Shown here in pieces: positions 1-6,211 of a stretch of 10,023 bases of DNA; the stretch's first letter is position 1; the number at the start of each line of letters is the position of its first letter. Source of the stretch: Nitriliruptor sp040882075 (GTDB lineage Bacteria > Actinomycetota > Nitriliruptoria > Nitriliruptorales > Nitriliruptoraceae); contig NZ_JBBEBZ010000226.1 of assembly GCF_040882075.1 (NCBI RefSeq), positions 1-10,023 of the forward strand, written 5' to 3'. Under the pieces are notes generated by a model. The model saw only the letters and a list, made by a program, of their open reading frames with translations, had not been told where the DNA came from and did not search any database. A program made the position numbers and the translations under genes.

Positions 1-49
1 GCTGGCCGCCCTGGTGACGATCACCGCGCTGGCGTTCGGCCTGCGGTGA
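1..49 (+). CDS. 3' end of an unidentified membrane-type protein (partial)
   Basis: The reading frame that ends at the TGA at 47-49 codes for a short, very hydrophobic tail (LAALVTITALAFGLR). This looks like the end of a last transmembrane helix followed by one arginine. Only 15 residues are inside the window, so the family cannot be named. A strong hairpin lies about 90 bases downstream, which fits the end of a transcription unit. Frame and hydrophobicity are seen directly; membrane location is inferred. Confidence 0.4.
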   Translation, partial: LAALVTITALAFGLR

Positions 50-136
50 GCTCGGTGCGGGCGCAGCGGTAGACCTAGCGGCCTGAGGACATCGTCGATC
101 GGTCAACGGATCCGGTAACTGAGGATCTGTGCCAGG

Positions 137-162
137 AGCCCGGCCACGTCGGTGGCCGGGCT
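137..162 (+). terminator. Perfect 11-bp hairpin, probable terminator of the upstream gene
   Basis: The arms AGCCCGGCCAC (137-147) and GTGGCCGGGCT (152-162) pair perfectly around the loop GTCG. The bases after the stem are only moderately T-rich, so this is not a textbook U-tract terminator, but such hairpins are common gene ends in high-GC actinobacteria. It separates the truncated upstream gene from the toxin-antitoxin region. Confidence 0.6.
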
Positions 163-213
163 TCCGGTTGTCCGGGCACGCTCAGGAGGCTCGGGCCCGC
201 CCGTGGCGCTCGT

Positions 214-229
214 TCAGGTCGTTACCTGA
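214..229. promoter_or_regulatory. Short inverted repeat upstream of the DUF433 gene, possible operator
   Basis: TCAGGT (214-219) and ACCTGA (224-229) form a perfect inverted repeat with a 4-base centre, about 80 bases before the DUF433 start. A weak -10-like TACGCT lies at 262-267. Toxin-antitoxin operons are usually autoregulated through such repeats, but this short one could be chance. Confidence 0.25.
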
Positions 230-308
230 CCGGCTCCCGGTGACGGCTCACCGGGGCGGAGTACGCTTCGGAGGCTGCTGACGCTGCTCGGCGGCTTGGG
301 AGCCGACG

Positions 309-536
309 ATGACCTACCAGCGGATCACCGCCGATCCCGCGCAGATGGCCGGTCATCCCTGCATCCGCGGGCTACGCATCTCCGTGGCGACCATCCTGGC
401 GATGCCCGCCGACGGGATGGACGTCGCCGAAATCCTCGAGGCCCATCTCGATCTCGACGCCGACGACAACGAAGCGTTGCGCTACGCAGCGGTCGCGGTG
501 CGAGAACGTGAACTGCCGCTGCGCGTCCATGCGTGA
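309..536 (+). CDS. DUF433 family antitoxin-like protein, probably in decay
   Basis: This 75-residue protein matches the DUF433 pattern: an N-terminal ITADPAQMAGHPCIRGLRI segment, then a helical part (ATILAMPADGMDVAEIL) and the usual RERELPL end. DUF433 proteins are small DNA-binding-like proteins normally encoded just before a DUF5615 PIN-like toxin, and are taken to be the antitoxins. ATG 309 is chosen because GGGAG at 298-302 sits six bases upstream. Compared with the related copy near 7412-7570, one codon is missing in the ADINEAL region, and the usual YPDL reads HLDL, changes at normally conserved positions. The toxin reading frame overlaps its stop (GTGA), but that toxin is broken. The antitoxin may therefore be an orphan under weak selection. 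Confidence 0.75.
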   Translation: MTYQRITADPAQMAGHPCIRGLRISVATILAMPADGMDVAEILEAHLDLDADDNEALRYAAVAVRERELPLRVHA

Positions 537-684
537 AGCTGCTGCTCGCGCGGGCAGCCGCCGTCCTGTCGGCCAGGCAGTGCTGCTGCTCGCCAACCAG
601 CCCGTCGTCGCAGAAGGCCTCGCCCGCGGCGCCCGCGTGGCCTTCGAGGACACGCGCGTTCGCGTTCGCGACCTGCCGATGTAG
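533..684 (+). pseudogene. DUF5615 PIN-like toxin remnant with large internal deletion
   Basis: A GTG at 533 overlaps the antitoxin stop as GTGA and starts with MKLLL, the expected first residues of a DUF5615 toxin (family form MKLLLDENL). The conserved acidic DEN core is absent. In another frame, ending at the TAG 682-684, the text LLLANQPVVAEGLARGAR followed by VAFEDTRVRVRDLPM matches the typical C-terminal end of the family. About two thirds of the gene, including the LDEN and LTLD catalytic parts, is therefore missing, and the two ends are out of frame. The 51-codon frame from ATG 529 to 684 would express only the tail. Family assignment of the two ends is from memory of the family; loss of the centre is seen directly. 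Confidence 0.6.
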
Positions 685-696
685 CCTGCCACGAGC

Positions 697-741
697 TAGG
701 GTTCTGCATACAGACAGGGGTTATGTGTCTACGAAACCCTA
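697..741. promoter_or_regulatory. Nested inverted repeats before abiEi, candidate AbiEi operator
   Basis: TAGGGTT (697-703) pairs with AACCCTA (735-741), and inside it AGACA (712-716) pairs with TGTCT (726-730). The two repeats have nearly the same centre and end just before the ribosome site of the AbiEi gene. Studied AbiEi antitoxins repress their own operon by binding inverted repeats in the promoter. The repeats are seen directly; the binding role is inferred. The stretch is also more AT-rich than its surroundings, as a promoter would be. Confidence 0.5.
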
Positions 742-752
742 CCTAGGAGACG

Positions 753-1346
753 GTGGTGGTGGGTCCACAGTCGACGCTGCAGCGGTTGCCGTCGGCGTTT
801 CGCTGGACGCAAGCGCGCGAGGCCGGCCTGACCGACCCTGCCCTCCAGCAGCTGGTGCGCGACGGCGTGCTCGACCGGATCGGTCACGGCGCGTATGTGA
901 AGGCCACGGCGGGGCCAGTTGACTTCGACCTGGTTGAGATCGCGCTCATCTCCGAGGCCGCAACCCTGTGCCTGGCTACGTCCCTTGCGCGCCACGACCT
1001 CACCGATCAGATCCCGAGCCGGCTCGAGACCGCCATCCCGCGTGGCAAGCGCTCACCCAAGACCGTCGTGCCGGTGCGCTGGCACCACTTCGCCCCCGAG
1101 ACGTTCGAGATCGGCCGGGAACGGTTCGCCGTGCTCGACCAGCTCCAACTCGGGATCTACAACGCCCAGCGGTCGATCATCGATGCCTACCGACTACGAC
1201 ACCACGAAGGTCCGGAACTCGGACGCGAAGCGTTGCGCCGCTGGCTCGACCGGCGCGGTTCCCAGCCCGGCGAACTGCTGCAGATGGCCCAACACTTCCC
1301 CAAGGCCACCAGACAGTTGCGCACCGACCTCGAGCTGCTGCTGTGA
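753..1346 (+). CDS. abiEi: AbiEi-type antitoxin of a type IV toxin-antitoxin system
   Basis: The protein has 197 residues or slightly fewer. Residues about 18-48 (from WTQAREAGLTDPALQQL to GHGAYV) match the winged helix of AbiEi antitoxins, in which a helix-turn-helix is followed by a G.L.R...G.Y wing. The rest (about 55-197) is the AbiEi C-terminal domain that counteracts the toxin in this family. Three GTG codons stand in a row at 753, 756 and 759. With AGGAGA at 745-750, the start at 756 or 759 has better spacing than 753. The gene overlaps the AbiEii gene by four bases (GTGA), the normal arrangement for this bicistronic system. The protein probably represses its own promoter through the repeats at 697-741. 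I see no truncation. Confidence 0.85.
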   Translation: MVVGPQSTLQRLPSAFRWTQAREAGLTDPALQQLVRDGVLDRIGHGAYVKATAGPVDFDLVEIALISEAATLCLATSLARHDLTDQIPSRLETAIPRGKRSPKTVVPVRWHHFAPETFEIGRERFAVLDQLQLGIYNAQRSIIDAYRLRHHEGPELGREALRRWLDRRGSQPGELLQMAQHFPKATRQLRTDLELLL

Positions 1347-2227
1347 CCTTCCAGGACCCCGCAGCCGACATCTACCGGGCACTGCAGCGGCACGGACGCG
1401 CGCACGGCCGGCCCACCGACGAACTGCTCCACCTCTACGCCCTCGAAGGCTTCCTCGCCCGGCTGGCCACACACGAGCACCGCGATCGGCTCATCCTCAA
1501 AGGCGGCATGCTGCTCGCCGCCTTCGGCACCCGCCGACCCACTCGCGACGTCGACCTGCAGGCCCAAGAGCTCGACAACGAAGCTGAGCACCTCCGCGAG
1601 CTGGTCGCCGACATCGCCGTGATCGCCATGCCCGACGGTCTGCAGTTCGACACCAACACCATCAGTGCCGAGATCATCCGCGACACCGACGCCTACGCCG
1701 GCGAGCGCATCTCCCTCGACGCTGCCCTGGCGACCGGCCGCATGCAGCTCAAGGTCGACATCAGCGTCGGCGATCCCATCTGGCCCGCACCGACGGAGGT
1801 TGCCATCGACCGGCTCCTCGACGGCGACCCCATCCGGCTGCGCGGCTACCCGCTGCACATGGTCTACGCCGAGAAGCTCGTCACCGCGATCCAACGTGGC
1901 ACCGCCAGTACACGCTGGCGCGATTTCGCCGACGTCTACCTGCTCAGCCGCCAGCACGACCAACCCGCTCAGGCCCTGCGCGCCGCGATCGTCGCGGTGG
2001 CCGAGTACCGGCAGGTCACGCTGGCTCCCCTGCGTGACGTGCTTGCCGGCTACCCCGAGATCGCCCAAGCGAAGTGGGCCGCATGGCGCCGGCGTCAACG
2101 ATTGGACGACCGCCTACCTCCGGACTTCGGCGACGTGCTCGACCACGTCATCGCGTTCGCCGACCGCATCATCGACGACAGCACTCCCGCCGGAACCTGG
2201 CGAGCTCACACCGCAGAGTGGCGCTGA
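1343..2227 (+). CDS. abiEii: AbiEii/AbiGii-type nucleotidyltransferase toxin
   Basis: This 294-residue protein is the toxin partner of the preceding AbiEi. Residues 51-72 contain the polymerase-beta-like nucleotidyltransferase signature: KGGMLLAAF at 53-61, then RRPTRDVDL, with the metal-binding pair D69 and D71. A third acidic position is likely D139 in LKVDIS. The C-terminal half has the family pattern YAEKLVTAI (175-183) followed by RWRDFADVYLL (191-201). AbiEii enzymes transfer nucleotides to target RNA (tRNA in characterised relatives) and stop growth, for example during phage infection. GTG 1343 is chosen because it overlaps the antitoxin stop by four bases; the open frame runs further upstream but only antisense or in shadow of abiEi. 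Length and motifs are those of a complete gene. A nested hairpin lies 33 bases after the stop. Confidence 0.88.
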   Translation: MTFQDPAADIYRALQRHGRAHGRPTDELLHLYALEGFLARLATHEHRDRLILKGGMLLAAFGTRRPTRDVDLQAQELDNEAEHLRELVADIAVIAMPDGLQFDTNTISAEIIRDTDAYAGERISLDAALATGRMQLKVDISVGDPIWPAPTEVAIDRLLDGDPIRLRGYPLHMVYAEKLVTAIQRGTASTRWRDFADVYLLSRQHDQPAQALRAAIVAVAEYRQVTLAPLRDVLAGYPEIAQAKWAAWRRRQRLDDRLPPDFGDVLDHVIAFADRIIDDSTPAGTWRAHTAEWR

Positions 2228-2259
2228 TCGCGCCTGCAGATCGGCACTGCCCGCCGCAG

Positions 2260-2298
2260 GTGATCGACTGCCCGCTGCCCGCCCGCGGGCACGATCAC
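2260..2298. terminator. Nested two-stem hairpin after abiEii
   Basis: GTGATCG (2260-2266) pairs with CGATCAC (2292-2298), and inside TGCCCG (2276-2281) pairs with CGGGCA (2286-2291) around the loop CCCG. Nine bases bulge on the 5' side only. There is no T-run behind it. The position after abiEii suggests a terminator or mRNA 3'-end structure. A structural recombination site is possible but unsupported. Confidence 0.4.
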
Positions 2299-2362
2299 GT
2301 AAGGAGCAGCTCACCGTTGACCAGTCATTCACGGCTACTCCGAGGAGCGCCGCGGCCAACAC

Positions 2363-2483
2363 CGTGAGTACGAGCCCCACTGATGAAGGTGCGACCCCGG
2401 TGACCAACAACCGCGGGGCGCGTCAGTACAGCGTGGCCACTGGCGACGCCCCGGCCATCCTCGACGTTCTCGGGGACCAGTAG
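2363..2483 (+). CDS. Possible small protein of about 39 residues, unrecognised
   Basis: A GTG at about 2363 opens a frame to the TAG at 2481-2483 coding for a polar peptide that begins MSTSPTDEGATPV and ends PAILDVLGDQ. The frame stays open further upstream through the AAGGAG at 2301-2306, but no start with good spacing is seen there. I do not recognise the sequence. It may be the tail of a lost gene. Low codon-bias evidence and the lack of a clear ribosome site keep confidence low. Confidence 0.2.
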
Positions 2484-2566
2484 CGCGATCTGTCAGAACT
2501 CTGCTGCTGACGAGGACGACGTCGTCGCGTCGACACGGGCGGTGGGCACGTGCCCTCAACGTGCCC

Positions 2567-2736
2567 GCGGTCGTCCACAGTTGCTCGGTCGTCGTCCTGG
2601 GATCTGCCGCACCGGGCCGTACGGTGTTGCGCACGACGGTCCGGAGGTCCACGATGGTGAGGCGAACCATCGATGTGAACTCGGGCGGGGCGGCAGCGTG
2701 AGACGTTTCCCGCGCGACGCCGACACCGAGCGGCTG
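2567..2736 (+). repeat. Recombinase-module repeat, copy 1
   Basis: Positions 2567-2657 align without gaps to 9600-9690 (8 mismatches in 91 bases by hand), and 2658-2736 to 9945-10023 (3 mismatches in 79). The repeat holds a conserved palindrome CCGTACGG (2617-2624), the GGAGG (2643-2647) plus ATG (2654) start signal, and the first codons of a tyrosine recombinase. Copy 2 has 254 extra bases between the two blocks. Copy 1 continues past 2736, but copy 2 is cut by the window end. Confidence 0.9.
2654..2701 (+). pseudogene. 15-codon remnant of the small gene that precedes the recombinase
   Basis: ATG 2654 keeps its ribosome site (GGAGG at 2643-2647) but now runs only 15 codons to the TGA at 2699-2701. 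Copy 2 has an 86-residue gene at this start. The 254 bases missing here remove nearly the whole gene, joining ATGG directly to the TGAGG around the old stop and shifting the frame. By this shift the short frame stops at GTGA, overlapping the recombinase start at 2698, so it may act as a leader that couples translation. Confidence 0.6.
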
Positions 2737-3855
2737 CTCGACGACTTCCTGGCCCACCAGGAGGCCGTCCTCGGCATGTCCGGTTTGACGGTGCGCAACC
2801 ACCGTTCGAGCGTCCGCAACTTCGCCGCGTGGTGGCGTGCGAACGGCGGGGCTGATCACCGGTCGGTCACCGTGGCCGACCTCGAGGCGTGGCTCATCGC
2901 CGAGGCCGAGTCAGGTGCGAGCGCTCGGACCCGCGAGGGGCGGCTGTACTCGCTCCGGGCGTGGTTCCGTTGGCTCGACCCCGACGGGCTGAACCCGGCC
3001 GAGCAGGTCCGCCGGCCCCGCATCCCGCCGTCACGAGTACGGATCTACCGGCCGGACGAGGCGCACCACATCCTCGCGACCTTGGCGGCACGGGGCGGGG
3101 TGTCCGCGGCGTTCGACCACGCGGTCATCGCCACGCTCCGGTGGACCGGCATCCGGCGCAGCGAGCTGACCGGGCTGCGCTACGACCGTCTCGACCTCGA
3201 CGAGCGCCGGGCCAAGGTCGTCGGCAAGGGCTCCAAGCCGCGGACCGTGCCCCTGCCGGTGCCGCTGGTCGAGGTCCTCGGCCGCTACCTCGCCGACGTG
3301 CGACCCCGGTGTCCGGCCTCGCCGCTGGTGTTCGCCAACCCGCGGGCGGTGGCAGGCAGCGGACGCGAGGGGACCACCGACGACCAGGGCGTCCGGGAGC
3401 TGTGCGCCCGTGCCGGCAGGCGGGCCGGGGTCCCTGGCCCGCACCACCCGCACCGATGGCGCCACAGCTACGCCACCGAACTGCTCCGCGGTGGGATCGA
3501 CCTGCACGTCGTCCAACGGCTGCTCGGCCACACCAGCCTCGAGACCACGACCCGCTACCTGCACCTGCTCGATCACGACCTACGGCGCGCCATCGATCGC
3601 ACCTACCCACCGCGGGCCCGGCCCCTGCCGCCGGCCCCGACCTGCGGTCAGCAGCTCAGCCTGGCCAACCAGCTCGGCGAGGGATGCGACGGTTCCTCCT
3701 CACCTGTCGGTAGCGGACCCGATGACGGAGCGGGCGACGGGCTCGAGCGCGTCCGGGTCCCAGACGTCGTAGACCCGGTCGACGGCGTCGCGCAGCTCCG
3801 CATCGACGAGGTGGAGGTAGCCGGCCGTCGTGCCCACCTTGACGTGCCCGAGTAG
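2698..3855 (+). CDS. Tyrosine recombinase (XerC/D-like phage-integrase family), first paralogue
   Basis: The protein has 385 residues from GTG 2698, a start supported by base-for-base conservation of the same start in the second copy at 9985. Residues about 10-95 form the N-terminal SAM-like core-binding domain; the catalytic domain follows. All six expected residues are present: R153 (TGIRRSEL), K177 (VGKGSKPR), H252 and R255 (HRWRHSYAT), H278 (LLGH) and Y287 (TTRYLHL). Such enzymes cut and rejoin DNA at paired sites through a phosphotyrosine link. The homologous part ends near residue 310. Residues from about 335 onward come from the antisense strand of the opposite recombinase gene, so the original stop seems to have been lost. 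The catalytic set is complete, so it may still be active. Confidence 0.88.
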   Translation: MRRFPRDADTERLLDDFLAHQEAVLGMSGLTVRNHRSSVRNFAAWWRANGGADHRSVTVADLEAWLIAEAESGASARTREGRLYSLRAWFRWLDPDGLNPAEQVRRPRIPPSRVRIYRPDEAHHILATLAARGGVSAAFDHAVIATLRWTGIRRSELTGLRYDRLDLDERRAKVVGKGSKPRTVPLPVPLVEVLGRYLADVRPRCPASPLVFANPRAVAGSGREGTTDDQGVRELCARAGRRAGVPGPHHPHRWRHSYATELLRGGIDLHVVQRLLGHTSLETTTRYLHLLDHDLRRAIDRTYPPRARPLPPAPTCGQQLSLANQLGEGCDGSSSPVGSGPDDGAGDGLERVRVPDVVDPVDGVAQLRIDEVEVAGRRAHLDVPE

Positions 3856-4677
3856 CCGCTGCGCGGAGTGGACGTCGACGCCGGCACGCAGCAGCTCGGT
3901 CGCGAACGTGTGCCTCCACCTGTGGGGGTGGTGCGGCCCCGCGACCCCCGCCTCCTCGCCGCGGTCGCGGATGACGCGGCGGATGACCGTGGGGGAGATG
4001 CGGCCCACCCACCGGCCGCTCGGCTGCGACCGTGGCGACGCGAAGAGCCAACGCGACGGCGGGCACCTCGGCCGCGTCCGCTCGAGGTAGTCCGCCAGGT
4101 GTCGACGAAGGTCCACGGCGAGCGGCAGCACCCTCGGCCGGCCGCCCTTGCCGACCACCTGGAGGCGGCGCTCGGCGAGATCGACGGTCGCCGTCTCGAT
4201 CGACGTCAGCTCGGTCACCCGCAGGCCGGTGTAGCGCAGCGTCGATAGGACGGCCGCCTCGACCTGTCCGGTCACTCCGCCGTGAGCGTCCGCCACCTCG
4301 AGTATGCGTTCGATGTCCGCCGGGTCGTAGGGGCTGATGTCGCTCGGCGGGACGCGGGGGGTGCGCACGCGCGTTGCCGGGTTGTCGTCGCGGTCGGGGA
4401 GCCAGTCGTAGAACGAGCGCAACGCCGCGATGCCGAGGCGGCGTGTCGCTGGTGCTCGCCCCGACCGCATCTGCGCACCGACCCACGCTTCGATATCGGC
4501 GACGCTCGCCGCGACGAGAACATCGTGGCGTTCGTCGGCCAACCAACGGCTGAACTGTCGCACGATGGCGGTGTAGGTCTGTGTGGTCGTCGCTGCCAAC
4601 CCTCGGACACCGCGGAGGTACGCGCCGTAGGCGTCGACGAGCGACACGGGAGAGTCGGGAGCCAGGTCCATGGACAC
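3700..4677 (-). CDS. Tyrosine recombinase (XerC/D-like), second paralogue, convergent to the first
   Basis: The 325-residue protein starts at GTG 4677, or at ATG 4671 two codons later; neither has a strong ribosome site. The N-terminal core-binding domain covers about residues 11-95. The catalytic residues R153 (TGLRVTEL), K177 (VGKGGRPR), H252 and R255 (HRWRHTFAT), H278 (LLGH) and Y287 (TAGYLHL) are all present. They have the same residue numbers as in the first recombinase, so the two are paralogues alignable without gaps through the active site. It ends normally about 38 residues after the tyrosine. Its last 156 bases lie under the 3' end of the first recombinase, including the H278 and Y287 codons. 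Two paired recombinases in one element are known in several transposon groups; whether they act together here is inference. Confidence 0.88.
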   Translation of the reverse strand: MSMDLAPDSPVSLVDAYGAYLRGVRGLAATTTQTYTAIVRQFSRWLADERHDVLVAASVADIEAWVGAQMRSGRAPATRRLGIAALRSFYDWLPDRDDNPATRVRTPRVPPSDISPYDPADIERILEVADAHGGVTGQVEAAVLSTLRYTGLRVTELTSIETATVDLAERRLQVVGKGGRPRVLPLAVDLRRHLADYLERTRPRCPPSRWLFASPRSQPSGRWVGRISPTVIRRVIRDRGEEAGVAGPHHPHRWRHTFATELLRAGVDVHSAQRLLGHVKVGTTAGYLHLVDAELRDAVDRVYDVWDPDALEPVARSVIGSATDR

Positions 4678-4780
4678 CAGCTTGCCGCGGGGGCTGTACC
4701 ACCTCGGTCCGAGCGTCGCCGGAGCTGTGGAGGACGGTGGACCTGGATCGCCCCCGTCGCCATGACCGGATCTCCGTGGT

Positions 4781-4815
4781 CACGGGGGAACAGACGCCGT
4801 CAGGCGGCCCCCGTG
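4781..4815. other. Nested hairpin in the divergent region between recombinase 2 and the Xre/RES operon
   Basis: CACGGGGG (4781-4788) pairs with CCCCCGTG (4808-4815). Inside, CGCC (4795-4798) pairs with GGCG (4803-4806) around GTCA. Six bases bulge on one side and one on the other. The genes on both sides are transcribed away from it, so a terminator is not expected here. A protein-binding site, a 5' leader structure or a recombination site are possible readings. Confidence 0.4.
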
Positions 4816-4902
4816 TGATTGCGTTGGGAAGAAGACGCGCTGCGACTGGGACACCACGGGTAGCTGGCCGGGGACGCCGCGGCACGCACGGCCCTCACGT
4901 AC

Positions 4903-4926
4903 TACACTCGCGTTAGCCGACGTTAG
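4903..4926 (+). promoter_or_regulatory. Promoter and operator candidate of the Xre/RES operon
   Basis: TACACT at 4903-4908 is a fair -10 element, although no good -35 is seen. It is followed by two direct CGTTAG repeats (4911-4916 and 4921-4926) spaced ten bases apart, one helical turn. The second overlaps the ribosome site AGGAG (4925-4929). An antitoxin bound here would block transcription and ribosome access. The role is inferred. Confidence 0.4.
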
Positions 4927-4934
4927 GAGCAGCC

Positions 4935-5510
4935 GTGGCCATCGCCGAGCTCGACAGGATCGCCGAACTGGCCAGCGTCCGCGGCATAGAGCTGTCCGAG
5001 CTCGCCGACGTGCTCGAGGGGCTGCCTGAGCGGCCCCACGGTCGTCTCGCCGCCGCCGAGCAAGACGTGCTGGCGGCCCTGGGCGTCGGCCCGGTCGAAG
5101 AGGCCCCGACCCGTCCGGTTATGGCCGGGGTGCTGCGCCGTCGGCAGCTCGAGAACGCCGCTCTGACGACCGGGCAGGTCGCCGAGCTGCTGGACCGTGA
5201 CCCGTCGCGGATCCGCCAGCGGCTGGACGGGCCGCGCCGCTCGTTGCTGGGGTTCCACCGCCAGTCCGTCCTGCGCGAGTGGCTGCTGCCCGCGTTCCAG
5301 TTCGAGCTCGGCGTCCACGACCAGCCCGGCTGGGCGGCGCTGCTGCAAGCGCTCCCGCAGACCGATGAGACCTCCCCGACCGCGCTGGTCGCGTGGCTGA
5401 CCAGCCCATCCACCCACCTGGGCGGCCGGTCGCGGGCGCAGGCGCTGGCCGACGGCTTCGACCCGCAGATGCTGGTCGCTGAGGCCACCACCTTCGGCAT
5501 GCCCGCGTGA
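4935..5510 (+). CDS. Xre/MbcA/ParS-type antitoxin of a RES toxin
   Basis: The 191-residue protein starts at GTG 4935, five bases after AGGAG (4925-4929). A helix-turn-helix-like stretch lies around residues 77-101 (TTGQVAELLDRDPSRIRQRL). The end (about 148-188), with SPTALVAWL, GGRSRAQALADG and a short tail, resembles the DUF2384 part that covers the RES toxin active site. The N-terminal 70 residues are a helical, acidic segment that I do not recognise. The stop overlaps the start of the RES gene by four bases, the standard order for these systems (antitoxin first). It most likely binds its toxin and represses the operon, possibly through the repeats just before its start. It is longer than many relatives. 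Confidence 0.75.
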   Translation: MAIAELDRIAELASVRGIELSELADVLEGLPERPHGRLAAAEQDVLAALGVGPVEEAPTRPVMAGVLRRRQLENAALTTGQVAELLDRDPSRIRQRLDGPRRSLLGFHRQSVLREWLLPAFQFELGVHDQPGWAALLQALPQTDETSPTALVAWLTSPSTHLGGRSRAQALADGFDPQMLVAEATTFGMPA

Positions 5511-6211
5511 CCCAGGGACTGCCCGACGTCCCTGACACCCTGCCCGCCCTGGCGGCCGAGCACATCGCCACCGTGACGCCGGGGTGGCCCCTGGTGCGCA
5601 TCCACGACCTGGCCGGTCGGTTCCCCCGCGAGCCCCACGAACCGCGCTGGTTCGGCCCGCACCCGGACAAGGGCCGGTTCGACCACCACCCGGACGGACG
5701 ACCACGCGACCACGCGCCCGACCACGGGGTCATCTACACCGCCAGTGACGACCCGGCAGCGCCGCCCAGCCCACCGGCCGCCGCTGGGGTGATGGCGCCC
5801 GGGAACGCGCTCGACGTCGCCCTGGCCGAGTTCGTCCAAGCCGACACCGAACTGGTGATCACCGCGGGGCTGACCCTGACCGTGGTCGCTCCCGCCGCAC
5901 CGCTGCAGCTGCTGGACGTGCGCACCTCGTGGGGACAGGCGACCCGGGCAGGCACCCACCTGTCCACCGCTGCGCACCACCGCACCCAGCCGTGGGCCCG
6001 TTCGATCCGGGACGCCTACCCGCACCTGCACGGGATCCTGTACGTGCCGGCGACGGGCGGACGCGCCGTGGCCACCGCACTCAACGAGACCGCAGCCGGC
6101 GCGCTCGCAGGTGGGCGGGTGCTGCTATCGCGGCGACTGGCCGACCCGGCGATGCTTGCGGTCGTCGAGGCCGTGGCCGAGCGCCTGCGGTTCGACGTGA
6201 CGGTGGCGTAG
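5507..6211 (+). CDS. RES-domain toxin (NAD+-degrading family)
   Basis: The 234-residue protein carries the RES pattern: VRIHD with R31, GRFDHH with R57, GVIYTAS with Y77, then ALAEFVQ with E108, and a C-terminal part with LLDVRTSWGQA, RSIRDAYPHLHGILYVPA and a serine in VLLSRRL. In known members the first arginine, the glutamate and a C-terminal serine are needed, and the enzyme destroys cellular NAD+, halting growth. Start GTG 5507 overlaps the antitoxin stop (GTGA). Between Y77 and E108 there are about 30 residues where relatives commonly have about a dozen; the extra part is rich in proline and alanine (about 82-99). No terminator follows; the 3' end meets a minus-strand toxin gene. Confidence 0.82.
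   Translation: MTQGLPDVPDTLPALAAEHIATVTPGWPLVRIHDLAGRFPREPHEPRWFGPHPDKGRFDHHPDGRPRDHAPDHGVIYTASDDPAAPPSPPAAAGVMAPGNALDVALAEFVQADTELVITAGLTLTVVAPAAPLQLLDVRTSWGQATRAGTHLSTAAHHRTQPWARSIRDAYPHLHGILYVPATGGRAVATALNETAAGALAGGRVLLSRRLADPAMLAVVEAVAERLRFDVTVA

Larger units (their letters stand above)
2228..2653. other. Long intergenic stretch between abiEii and the recombinase module
   Basis: These about 425 bases hold a nested hairpin (2260-2298), a weak small reading frame (2363-2483) and the start of the repeat shared with the window's right end (from 2567). I see no recognisable gene. The open frames that cross it on either strand have no family features and continue from shadows of neighbouring genes. 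Confidence 0.5.

Noticed and set aside
1187..2098. A long minus-strand open frame of about 300 codons opposite abiEii.
   Set aside because: It is the antisense shadow of a clearly recognised gene and has no family motifs.
2889..3713. A 274-codon plus-strand frame within recombinase 1, and the 409-codon minus-strand frame at 3656-4885.
   Set aside because: Both are alternate frames of the two recombinases, rich in arginine, proline and alanine as expected for shadows in GC-rich DNA. The recombinase frames have complete active sites.
2574..4731. A TCCACAG motif upstream of each recombinase start (2574-2580, 9607-9613 and minus-strand 4731-4725), resembling half of a DnaA box.
   Set aside because: Only seven bases are shared with the second recombinase, at a different distance from the start, so it may be chance. 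There is no cluster of DnaA boxes or AT-rich unwinding region to support an origin.
4781..4815. Considered as an integron attC site.
   Set aside because: No R'/R'' core-site pair of the GTTRRRY/RYYYAAC type is seen, and the recombinases show no integron-integrase-specific insert that I can recognise.
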